From Ciona intestinalis (lineage: Eukaryota > Chordata > Ascidiacea > Phlebobranchia > Cionidae), in contig NC_020168.2 in assembly GCF_000224145.3 (NCBI RefSeq), forward strand, positions 3,452,561-3,516,560: a stretch of DNA of 64,000 bases, in the 5' to 3' direction. The position numbers were made by a program, and so were the translations under genes. The notes below the pieces were generated by a model. It was not told the origin of the DNA. It saw nothing but the letters and a program-made list of their open reading frames with translations, and did no database searches. Positions 55,901 to 64,000 of this stretch are shown here, one piece after another; position 1 is the stretch's first letter, and every line of letters starts with the position of its first letter.

Positions 55901-58900
55901 GTTTTTTATTTGAATTTTTAGCCAATTTTATTGTGTATTAACAGAAATGAACAGATCTTAAAACTGAACCAAATAGTATTCTATTATATGTGGGTGAGGT
56001 CGCGTGGCATGGCACGCCATAGGCCAGGGTTGGCTAATACCCCAAAGTAAGTGGAAAATCATTTACCTCTTTAGATAAACCTTTTGTTTCAGAAAGGTTT
56101 TGTTTATATTCACGAAGTTGTTTATCTGCAGAGTTCAACATAATACGAAGATCAAATATTTCTTCTTCTTTCACTGAAACAATGCAGAAATTTAAATGGA
56201 ATATAAATAAAAAAAAAAAATATTTTAATTAAATGTTTCTATGTTTGGATAATTTAAAACAGTTTCTGGCATTCTTAAACGCTGGAATGTAGTTGTACAA
56301 AAATAATGGAATAATACTTTTATTGTTTTAAATGTGTTTTGTCCCTTTTTTTAATTATATTTTTAATTATAAAATTTAAAAGAGACTGTTAAATTTATCT
56401 TTAAAGTTGGTGTTTTTAAATGTATCCTCACTTAAAATGCAAAATTATACAAAAAAAAAAATAGATTATAGTTAACTAAACGTATTAATTTAATTTGACA
56501 CAAAAATTTTACATTTATTATCTTGGGAAAGTTGATCAAACTCCTTCGAAAGTTCGCTAACTTTAGTTTTAAGATTCTCGTCTCTTATTGTGAGGTCAGA
56601 TTTCAAAGTTGTCACTGTCTGAAAATAAAAATGTAATATAGTAGAGTGGAGAAAGACGGGACACCTTTAGCACTTATACCCAAATATCCGGATCGTGTTT
56701 TGAACAATTAACAACGGTGTATGGGAGTCGTGAGGATACGGTTTTATAATTCTTTGAATGATCTTTGTTCACTGCTGAATGGAATGAGATAATAGAATAA
56801 AAAGATGTCCCATCTTCCCCCACCTTACTATATGTAATACTTACCAAAAGCTAGTTATAAAAATTAGGTATTCTGGTAAAAACACAATACACTGTATTAA
56901 GTTTACCCATCTGCCATGAGAAAAATGTGAAACAAAAAAGTGTTTTAACTTATTTTTTTTAACAACTTAACTTAAAATTTTTTAAATTCTACAACAAATG
57001 TAAAATTATTATAAAAAAAATATCATAACCTCCCATATCTTTGCAAACACTTAAAACCAATCATAATACCTCTTCTGAATAGGAAAATTTCTTCTCAATC
57101 ACGGTTAGCTGTTCCCTCAGCCTTCCACACTCCCTCTCAAGCTCCTGGACTTGCTTTTCCACCTTTATTTTATCCTCCCTTTCCCATTCAAGCTCAACTT
57201 TTAGCGCAGTTGATCCGAACTCGTCTCGGTCGTCGAGCGTCTCGTCCAGGAAATTTGTCTCTTCTGTGGTAGATGTAGTCAAAATGCACGTTTAATATTC
57301 TTAAGCATGATACTACTTCGCCAAAAACAGGCATGTAGCGAACTGCCTAGTAGGTTGAGATGCCCTGTTTTGAGATAAATTTCATGGGCTGTCGGTGTAA
57401 AACAAATTAAACCAACGCAAATATTTCTTTATTTTTCCATTGGTTCAAAATAGCAAACTTATCATTAGTTCTTCAAGCTGTTAATTTTTTTTTATATCTT
57501 ACTTTTTGAAAAGCTTCCATTAAACAAGTTGAACACAGCATCGCCGTCATTTGATTTCAACATTTTACGAGCACTAGGTGGCCTATCACTGGAACTTGAG
57601 CGTTTACGATTCTGTGAAGAATTTTCATCATAAAACCATGCAAGATTTACCCGCAAAGTAACATACATGGTAACTCGTAAGCTGGCACGAGGTGTATGAA
57701 ACAAAACACCCGTGTTATAAGGACTGTTGTTGCCCTGGCATGCAAGGATAAATAACTTATATTCATTATCATTCACATTAAATCATTCATTTAAAGTTAG
57801 AATCAAAACCAGTGGCGCAGCCAGGGGGATTACGGAAGTCGCAACCCCCTTTTTTTAACCAAAAAATAATAATTAAAAAAAAAGGAAAAATTTTGAATTG
57901 AAACCCCTCCCTAAATTTTTCTGGCGAAACACTGAGCACAACTGAACTACTATGTGCATTTCTTTGTCAGTCCCTGCCCCGCTATGCTAGGACCTAAAAT
58001 AAAAAGGTTACATTCATTTTCCATGCAAAATACCTGGTCCTGATTTTTAAGTGGAGTTGTGATGGTCCTAATAGCAGAGTCATGGACAGAGTTAAGACGT
58101 TTAATTTTAATCCTTGATCCCTCTTGAACAGCCATCAACATCTTCTCAAGATCCTCCCTTGCTTTTCTCGATCCCGCAAGCTCAGCTTCTAACTCTTCAA
58201 TCTTTTTCCTTCAAAAAAAAAAAAAATTTTGAATTATTTTTTAATAAAAAAAATTTTTTTAAAATATTAGAGAGATTAGGATATTTTTTTGTTTTCCTTA
58301 TTTATTTTTAGAATTTTTCCACTCCTGATATGTGCAAATTAACTTAGGGTAGGGAATAATTTAGGTAGGAAGGATTTTATTCTTTTAGTTTTTTCTTAAT
58401 TATTTTAAGATAAATAGAAAAGGAAAATTTATCTGTGTTGTCAGTTGTCCAAAACATAGCACAAATTACGCAAAATCGCGTTTTTGAAGCATACAAAGGA
58501 TATTTAGTGCTTTTTGCTCAGATGACTTGCATTTACCTACAATGGCTACAATACAAAAACTCCAAACTACAAATAACTACAAATGCTTCTCAAGACAAGC
58601 CTAAAATATCTTTTTTAGTGGGAAGGTACGCAACTTACAAACATATGGGCATATTTTAAAAGCCCAATGAGATAATAAGAAACTTATGCCAATGTTCACA
58701 ACGGTGAAAAAAAACAGACAGTTATCAGATAAAAAAGAACAGATAAATTTCAAATTACTTTACTCTTTGAAAATACATTTATCATAGGGGTAACTTGTAG
58801 GTAACTTACTGCAAGGCATGTTTTCCATTGTTGTTAGTTTCATTCAATTTTCTTATTTCGTTATTTAACCTTGTGACTTCTTTACTGAACTCAGCTGCAG

Positions 58901-61900
58901 ATCTTAAGTTGCCTGAAGAATCTGAAAGATATATTATGGGAGTTCTATTGTATAGGAGATATAGGTTAGGAATTAAATTATTTTTTTTTTAATTTTAAAC
59001 TTTTCGAAAAAAAAAATTTAAAAAAGCTTTTTAAAAATCTCAGGTGACATTGTTAAAGTATAGTTGCAAATTGGAAAGGTATGAATTAATCCTAGGAAAC
59101 TTAATTGATTAATGCAGTGAATGCAGCATACTTTATCACTGCTTTTAAGTATAGATGCCTAACAGCAGAGTAAAACCCATTGTAGGTGTAAATGTGCTAA
59201 ACTAGTTGGTAAAAAATATGATGTCAATTGATTAATGTGGTGAATGCCGAATGCAGCATAATTTAGCACTGCTTCTTTTTATAGAGACCTAGTAACAAAG
59301 TAGAACCCATTATAGGTGTAACGGTGCTAAACTAGGTTGGTAAAAAATATGATATCAGTTTTATCACCCCTGTGTAAAACATGGTAATGACAGAAGAAAA
59401 AACTGCGTTAAGTTACAACAATGATAATTGTGACAATGATAATATGTTATTATGTTTGAATACCTTGTATTTCTGATGACCTCTCTTTCATGGCTAGATC
59501 AAATTCTTTCAATAATTTTTCTCTTTTGTCCTCAGATATCTAAATAAGTGTCATGATTAGACATTGAATTATGGATTTTGTCTGTCTTTATATAATGTGT
59601 TGTTTTGGAAGTATGAAATGGGTATAATACTATTATATAGAAGGGTATGGGAAGACGGGACCGTTGGGCACATAATAACCAAATATTCTGACCGTGTTTC
59701 AAAAATTAACAATGGTCCATGGTTTTATAATTCTTGAATGTTCTTTATTAACTAGGCTACCAAATAGGACGAGAAAACAGAATGAAAAGGTGTCCCATCT
59801 TCCCCCATCTTACTATATACGAATAGCTAAAGTAAAAAAAACATACTTTGTTCACACCAGAAGTATATCACAAAGGGGAAGAAAACATGTAATACATTTT
59901 TATATAGTAGTGGGGAAAGACAGAACGCCTTTTCGAACATAAATAGTAGAGTGGGGAAAGACAGAACGCCTTTCGAACATAATATTATAATGTCCAAATC
60001 ATGTTTAAAAAAAATTCTTTGAATGTTCTTTGTTTACGACAAAATGGGTCAAGAAAAAAACAAAAAAACATATCCCATCTTACCCCAACCCATTGTATGT
60101 GGCTTGGTGCCAATTGCGACAACCAATCACTACTGGAAAAATGTAAACAGTGTCAAAAATATACAAATAAACTATTCCTACTGTTTCTCTTCTATGTCCA
60201 GATGTAGTGGTAATGCAGTGCAAGAAGTTAGTGGCAAAACATATAGTTTTCACTTTTCATAGAATAGATGACCCTTAATACCTTAAAATAGGTCCTGTAA
60301 TCTTCCTGTGCTTGCATTTGTTGAATAGTTAGTTCCATTTCTTTCACTTTGGATGATTGAAGTGAATCCTCACTTGGGTTGAAAACCTGGGTAATATGGG
60401 ATCGTTTTAATATGTTTGGGATGAGATATTATACAAATATTGCATTTTAAACTTTAAAATAATGTTTATTAAAAATTTTTTTTTAATAATAAATCATTTT
60501 TTTTAAAAATGAAAATAAAACAATTTTACCTCAATTTTAAGTAAACCAAGTGTCTTTAAAATATTTAAGCATATTTTAAAAATAGGTTGATTTTGTTTTA
60601 AGGTAAAAATAGAGGGGTTGCTTGCAGAAAAAAACAACAACCTATCATAAAGAACGAACTGCAGTTTTTGAAAACAAAAAAATAATAACACAAGTATCAC
60701 CTGTTCACGCAGTGCTTCAAGTTCTTTGTTAAGCATCTGCACCAATTCATCCTTCAATAAAGTAGACGCTCCTTTCATGCGAGTTATGGTTAAATCACGA
60801 AACTTTATGATCATTCTGTAGATGTATTGGCTTTAAGATAATTTATAAGCGATACAGATAGACAAGCGGTTTGTCTTTGTAATTTCTTTTTACATAAAAA
60901 TGCCAAAGAAATGTCTGGCGTGGTGGCTAGGTGGCACAATGGTTAACGAGCCTGTGTTTTACAATTTGATCACTACAAATCGTCAGCCATATACATAAAG
61001 ACAAAAAAGAACAGATATTTAGCCATAAAGTTACATACGTGGTAACTGGTAAGCGAGCATAAGGTATATAAAACAAATTAACAGAACACCCGTATTATAA
61101 CATAGGGACGGTCCTTGCCCTACCATGCGAGAGTAAATAAGTTACATTGATTTATTCTTCTACAAAGTAACTCCTAAATGGGCACAAGGTATTAAAACAG
61201 AAAATCGGTGTAATAACGACTGTCCTTGCTCCAACATACGAGGGTAAATAAATTACATTTATAACGATTCATTCAATCATTCATTAACATAGCCATACTG
61301 TCACGTTTATCGGAAGGTCACGATACGACATGGTTTAGTTTGGGATTCTGACTTGGAAGTTCTCTTAACAAACAACACACTAGTACCTTGATCAGATGGC
61401 ACACAACGTTTATTCTTAACAGACACAACCTTATTCAGATAGAATCGTTCAACATCAACACAAATACCTTTCTAGAAACGTACGACACATAACAATAAAC
61501 TGTAAGCTATATAGCATCATGACTACTAAACTCCAAACACCTGCAATACTTTTGAGTTCTGAATCTGGGACGACTATTTAAATGCGAGATACAAAGGCTA
61601 GCTCACGAAGTGTTAAACTTCACAACCGTTCGTTATCAAGCATACAATATACGTTTCCCTCCGTAAATTATCTGGGGCTAAGTTGCTCCGATAAACAAAA
61701 GAATTAAGGCGAGAGGCTATACGTATACAGTAAAACAAGGCAGACGCGTGATTAATTCGCAGGATACCACGTTAGCGGTCCAGAAGAATCCGTTACGACT
61801 AAAGTGTTTGTGACACATACCTTGATGACTGTAAAGCTTTGTTCCCCCTTTTAACCAGTGCTTCCTTTGCATCTAGTTGTAACTTCATTGCTTCAATTGA

Positions 61901-64000
61901 AATAATATCCTGTTTCCAAAGTAACATCGCGTCAAAGAATAAATCCTGGTATTTTCTTTCCAAAAGTTTTTCTAAAATAGAAATTGTAAGAGCTTTTGGG
62001 TGGACACAATTAGTCAGAAGCGGAATTTTACTTTTAAAACAGGGGTGACATCATATGTTTAACATAAAACTGTTGTTTTTTCTGTTGTGACTTGTGCAAC
62101 AGGTGTCTATACTGATAATAGCAGAGACAAAGTACAATTCATTTCCCACATTAATCAATGAAGTTTTCTACATTTGACAACAATATGTGTAACTGCAAAC
62201 GATGTAACAACAGATATTAGTAAAATATTATACAGTTATACCCATGCAAATAACAACTATAAACCTGGTAGTGAAGTAGGGGTGACCTTGGGATCCGATC
62301 TTAAAAGCATTATCTTCAACCTCTTTATTTCACTCTAAACATTAAAGTAGTTTAGAGTAGTAACCTCTTTCATAAGAGGATTAAAATTTAGGTTGCTATT
62401 AGGGATGCACATTACAGAATTTCGGATCTATGAGATTCGAATCTAATTAAGGGATTCGGTATTCTGTTTAATGACATCATTACACGTCATCTCATACACT
62501 ATATTAACAATTTTTTAAATTTAATAATTAAAAAAAAAATATTTTTGTGTTTTGTGGGACTTTCGAGAGTAAACGTTTTACAACGTCTTTTTATAGCCTG
62601 CTATACGTTTCATGACGCAAAAACTACCCAATAGTACAATTTTTGATAATTTTACAGCTCATGATCCAACAAGGCTGCTATGAAAGAGTCAATAAACTGA
62701 CTTATGTGGGTAAAATTATTTTTTCCTATAAATACAAAAAGATTCGAAATTCTAGATTCGAAATAAAGTATTCTAGGATATCCTAGAATACCTAATTATT
62801 CTGTAATGTGCATCCCTAGTTGCTATAGGTAAAATGTTTGGCAAGTTGGCAGGTAATTTCTGTTTTGATTTAAAAAAAATAGTGTTTAAATACCAGATTT
62901 AAAAAATAGGTTGAGAAACTTAGAGTTTGCGGTATTGTCACTTTATAACAGTTAATTGCCAGGTCTGTGTAAAAAAATAGACTTCTTATCAATATACTAT
63001 ACTTATAGTTAATTTACAAACACTTTTTTATTTTTAATTTACTTAATTAGCAAATTTTAGCATTAATATGTTCATATGCACCTGCAGAGCCACAATATCC
63101 CCCTGCATGTCTTCATTTATACGTGCTTTGTTCTTTATCATCTTTGCACGCTGAGCAAACTGTAGAGTGGTGATCGTTTCGCCGTAGAAGTTTGAATTTG
63201 GATGAATGTTTGCGATAAGACATGTGCGTGCATTTCCACCAACGGAATCCTTAGAAAAAAAAATTTGAATTACTTTTTAATTGAATGAATGAATGTAACT
63301 TACTTTATCCTCGCGTGGCGGGAAAACAACAGTCGTTATGATATGGGTGTTCAAACACCTCAGTGCCAGCTTACGAGTTTGTTACTTTGTGGGTGATTGT
63401 CTTTTTGGATTTATTTTTTATGTATGGCTGATAATTTAGACAACCCATTACTGGCCGCTGGGTTGGAGCAATTGCCAATAAGTGTCTTGCCCAAGGACAA
63501 ATGCGCCCACAATGGTAGCAGTGTCGAGCCTTGTACCCATTACCTGTAACCACTTTTCCACAGCGCCGGACACATTGTTATCACATTACTCTTGTATGTT
63601 CTGTCTGTATGTTCTGCTGTTAACAACAAGCAGTGGTGCAGCCAGGGGGGGAATTGGGGGGTTACGCCTTAACTCATATCTTAGGCGAGTTTTATAAACA
63701 TTAGCTACCTGGGGGTTGGGCCATTCTGTGTATTGTAAATGCTTAGAGAATGTGTATACGATATAATGAATGTGTCGTATAAATTAAAAAATACAACAAG
63801 AAATATGTAAAGTAAAATAATAAAGGTAATGGGCAAAATCTGCCCCAAATCCCAGATTCTAAACAAGGAACTAACCTACACGGAACAGAACGAAAAAATG
63901 AAAGTACAAAATATAAAGTCCAAAACATTCTTCTCACTTTTAACAAGAATGTGAGTTTTGAATCTCTGTATGGGACATGACGTTGTTTTCCGTTCTCAAT
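49825..64000 (-). CDS. KIF15: Kinesin-12 family member, KIF15-like (C-terminal 1,000 residues, 23 exons; 5' part off the right edge)
   Basis: KIF15/kinesin-12 is a plus-end mitotic kinesin that helps keep spindle poles apart and binds spindle microtubules through its motor and coiled-coil tail. The 23 exons assembled here join in one frame for 3,003 bases and end in TAA at 49825-49827. The first two exons give the end of the motor domain ([14 protein letters not shown], then [24 protein letters not shown]). The tail aligns with KIF15 at SEIKRLK, MIIKFRD, a TITTP site, and at the C-terminus [19 protein letters not shown], which corresponds to vertebrate GHQNLHQKIQYVVRLKKE. The matching part of human KIF15 is about 1,070 residues. 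Most of the motor, including the nucleotide-binding P-loop, lies right of position 64000. Confidence 0.92.
50265..50425 (-). mobile_element. SINE-like element, 3' half, tail duplicated
   Basis: AATGAATGTAATGTAACTTG, with GCTTTATCTTCGTGT present twice, to TTGTACGTGATTG. In a kinesin intron. Confidence 0.65.
51002..51193 (-). mobile_element. GGTGGGG-type MITE
   Basis: ACTGCGGGGTAAGATGGGAC to TCTTCCCCCAGCCAACTATA, with a small internal duplication around the GTTCTTTGTTTACTACT motif. Between kinesin exons at 50101-50232 and 51249-51321. Confidence 0.8.
51618..51895 (+). mobile_element. tRNA-headed SINE-like element, head truncated
   Basis: CGCTGGTACCATTGTGTGCG to GTAAGTTACATTCATTCATT. Ends about 30 bases from the donor of the kinesin exon at 51924-52042. 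Confidence 0.75.
53305..53405. repeat. Second copy of the ATTCGGATTCG repeat end
   Basis: Contains TATTCGGATTCGACC, GATTCGATCGAATA and ATATTCGGATTCGGCCCATCCCTA, the same arrangement as 16471-16566. It lies in a kinesin intron. Confidence 0.45.
53462..53505 (-). mobile_element. GGTGGGG-type MITE, terminal fragment
   Basis: AAAAGGTGTCCCATGTTACCCCACC followed by AGCTATATT resembles only the last 40 bases of the family. Confidence 0.4.
53546..56618 (-). CDS. KIF15: KIF15-like exons: central coiled-coil tail
   Basis: Exons are 56513-56618, 56067-56170, 55268-55486, 54437-54646, 53959-54087 and 53546-53644. [12 protein letters not shown] resembles vertebrate LRVVLHSADKEL. All other sequence is Glu/Lys/Leu/Gln-rich coiled coil with no globular domain. 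Phases join without gaps (phase 1 between the first two exons, otherwise phase 0). MITE copies lie in several of these introns and do not touch coding sequence. Confidence 0.85.
54227..54418 (+). mobile_element. GGTGGGG-type MITE, full length
   Basis: TATAGTAGGTTGGGGTAAGA to CTGCCCCCACAGTGCTATG, in a kinesin intron. Confidence 0.8.
54723..54998 (+). mobile_element. tRNA-headed SINE-like element, near full length
   Basis: GGTGCCATGGCAAAGTGGTT through GGTGATGGGTTCAAGGCTCG and the body to GTGTTACAATGACTG. The head has the best-kept A-box and B-box in the window. In a kinesin intron. Confidence 0.8.
55061..55255 (-). mobile_element. GGTGGGG-type MITE, full length
   Basis: GTAGTAGGGTGGGGAAAAAC to CTTCCTCCACCCTACTATA. 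Its end is 12 bases from the donor of the exon at 55268-55486. Confidence 0.8.
56637..56832 (-). mobile_element. GGTGGGG-type MITE, full length
   Basis: ATATAGTAGAGTGGAGAAAG to CTTCCCCCACCTTACTATA, starting 19 bases from the acceptor side of the exon at 56513-56618. Confidence 0.8.
57070..61971 (-). CDS. KIF15: KIF15-like exons: proximal coiled-coil tail
   Basis: Exons are 61821-61971, 60701-60815, 60282-60386, 59464-59539, 58810-58921, 58034-58208, 57503-57611 and 57070-57263. [15 protein letters not shown] matches vertebrate YMEYFQEAMLFFKKSE, and MIIKFRD matches MIVKFRED, which places this part well. The rest has heptad-like Leu/Glu/Lys composition typical of a long coiled coil. The exon at 58034-58208 holds a TITTP site, and the one at 57503-57611 interrupts the coil with a basic Ser-rich patch ([16 protein letters not shown]). 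Orthology of single exons in the middle is supported mainly by frame continuity. Confidence 0.86.
57643..57775 (+). mobile_element. SINE-like element, 3' third
   Basis: ACCCGCAAAGTAACATACAT to GATAAATAACTTATATTCAT. Directly beside the kinesin exon at 57503-57611. Confidence 0.7.
57810..57934. mobile_element. hAT-like MITE copy in a kinesin intron
   Basis: Starts CAGTGGCGCAGCCAGGGGG and ends TTTTTCTGGCGAAACACTG, the same family as 5341-5508 with a mutated right end. No clear target duplication remains. Confidence 0.7.
59637..59818 (-). mobile_element. GGTGGGG-type MITE
   Basis: ATAGAAGGGTATGGGAAGAC to CTTCCCCCATCTTACTATA, with a shortened core. In a kinesin intron. Confidence 0.75.
59902..60098 (-). 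mobile_element. GGTGGGG-type MITE, with duplicated left end
   Basis: The left end occurs twice in tandem (TAGTAGTGGGGAAAGACAGA at about 59905 and TAGTAGAGTGGGGAAAGACA at 59944); the right end is ATCTTACCCCAACCCATTG. The core is shortened. Confidence 0.7.
60924..61265 (+). mobile_element. SINE-like element, diverged, with second tail copy
   Basis: GGTGGCACAATGGTTAACGAGC...ACATACGTGGTAACTGG and ACACCCGTATTATAAC form one copy; a second tail segment (TAACTCCTAAATGGGCAC...CGACTGTCC) follows at about 61165-61265. Confidence 0.6.
61275..61800. other. Unidentified low-repeat segment in a kinesin intron
   Basis: This ~525-base stretch has fewer homopolymer runs than the surrounding introns and contains TGTCACGTTTATCGGAAGGT near its left end. 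It has no coding signal. A solo LTR or other mobile remnant is possible, but no clean TG...CA ends or target duplication were found. Confidence 0.3.
62265..64000 (-). CDS. KIF15: KIF15-like exons: end of motor domain, neck linker and first neck coil
   Basis: Exons are 63938 to beyond 64000, 63082-63249 and 62265-62334. The first visible exon encodes the loop12/alpha5 signature ([17 protein letters not shown]) that binds microtubules in kinesins. The next encodes [16 protein letters not shown] and the alpha6 region [17 protein letters not shown], where the motor passes into the neck linker. The small third exon ([10 protein letters not shown]...) starts the neck coiled coil and is followed by a short Pro/Thr spacer, as in KIF15. 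Its acceptor at 62335-62336 and donor at 62263-62264 fit both flanking phases. Confidence 0.92.
62400..62818. mobile_element. Non-autonomous hAT-like element, 419 bp, intact TIRs and 8-bp target duplication
   Basis: The element starts TAGGGATGCACATTACAGAA and ends with the exact reverse complement, about 21 bases of perfect terminal inverted repeat. GTTGCTAT flanks it on both sides (62392-62399 and 62819-62826), an 8-base target duplication. Inside are further inverted GATTCGAA-type motifs but no long open frame. It lies in the kinesin intron between the exons at 62265-62334 and 63082-63249 and looks young. Confidence 0.88.
63283..63572 (-). mobile_element. tRNA-headed SINE-like element, near full length
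   Basis: TGAATGAATGAATGTAACTT to TGTAACCACTTTTCCACAGC; part of the head is deleted. In a kinesin intron. Confidence 0.78.
63632..63670. mobile_element. Left-end fragment of the hAT-like MITE
   Basis: CAGTGGTGCAGCCAGGGGGG followed by a G-rich stretch and GTTACGCC matches the left end of the family only; the right part is absent. Confidence 0.55.

Noticed and set aside
57001..57290. Kinesin exon 57070-57263 extended to an upstream Met as a separate gene start
   Set aside because: The acceptor at 57264-57265 joins in phase to the preceding exon (SFSK-KETNFLDE), so the Met frame is intron read-through.
61839..62048. 69-residue plus-strand frame
   Set aside because: Antisense of the kinesin exon at 61821-61971, which is in frame with both neighbours.
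44605..64000. Kinesin, CDO1 and possibly TRRAP as an ascidian operon
   Set aside because: All are on the same strand, but 1.7 and 4.5 kb between genes is far more than the near-zero spacing of Ciona operons, and the functions are unrelated.

Overview
The window is animal nuclear DNA. It is AT-rich and intron-dense, with GT-AG introns, homopolymer A/T runs and many short non-autonomous transposons. Gene content, small introns and the repeat style (a tRNA-headed SINE-like family plus short TIR elements) point to an ascidian tunicate, most likely a Ciona species. That is an inference from remembered features of that genome, not a database match. One 50-base run of N at 44998-45047 marks an assembly gap.

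Three protein-coding genes, all on the minus strand, account for essentially all recognisable coding sequence. (1) 133-40118: the 5' part of TRRAP, the giant pseudokinase-family scaffold of SAGA/NuA4-type histone acetyltransferase complexes. I resolved 59 coding exons, every junction in frame, giving the first 2,943 residues: the HEAT-repeat solenoid and the start of the FAT region. The rest of FAT, the PI3K-like pseudokinase domain and FATC lie beyond position 1. (2) 44605-48108: a complete four-exon cysteine dioxygenase gene (CDO1, 215 residues) with the iron-binding His-His-His set and the Cys-Tyr cross-link pair. (3) 49825 to beyond 64000: a kinesin-12 (KIF15-type) gene lacking its 5' part. 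23 exons encode 1,000 residues, from the end of the motor domain through the long coiled-coil tail to the stop codon.

Non-coding layout: 40119-44604 is intergenic and holds the TRRAP upstream region, a candidate TIR element, two MITE copies and the CDO1 3' end with a poly(A) signal. 48109-49824 separates CDO1 from the kinesin and shows no gene. Introns carry about 20 copies or fragments of a ~195-bp GGTGGGG-ended MITE, about 20 copies or fragments of a tRNA-headed SINE-like element (~320 bp), several hAT-like elements (three with perfect 8-bp target duplications) and many local tandem duplications.

The three genes act in unrelated processes (chromatin and transcription, cysteine catabolism, mitotic spindle). 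Spacings of 1.7 and 4.5 kb give no sign of an operon. I found no new multi-gene system. The more unusual signals concern genome structure: a MITE nested inside another member of its family, intronic duplications that copied exon edges with their splice donors, a splice donor that appears to lie inside a dispersed repeat, and a tandem array built from a SINE fragment.
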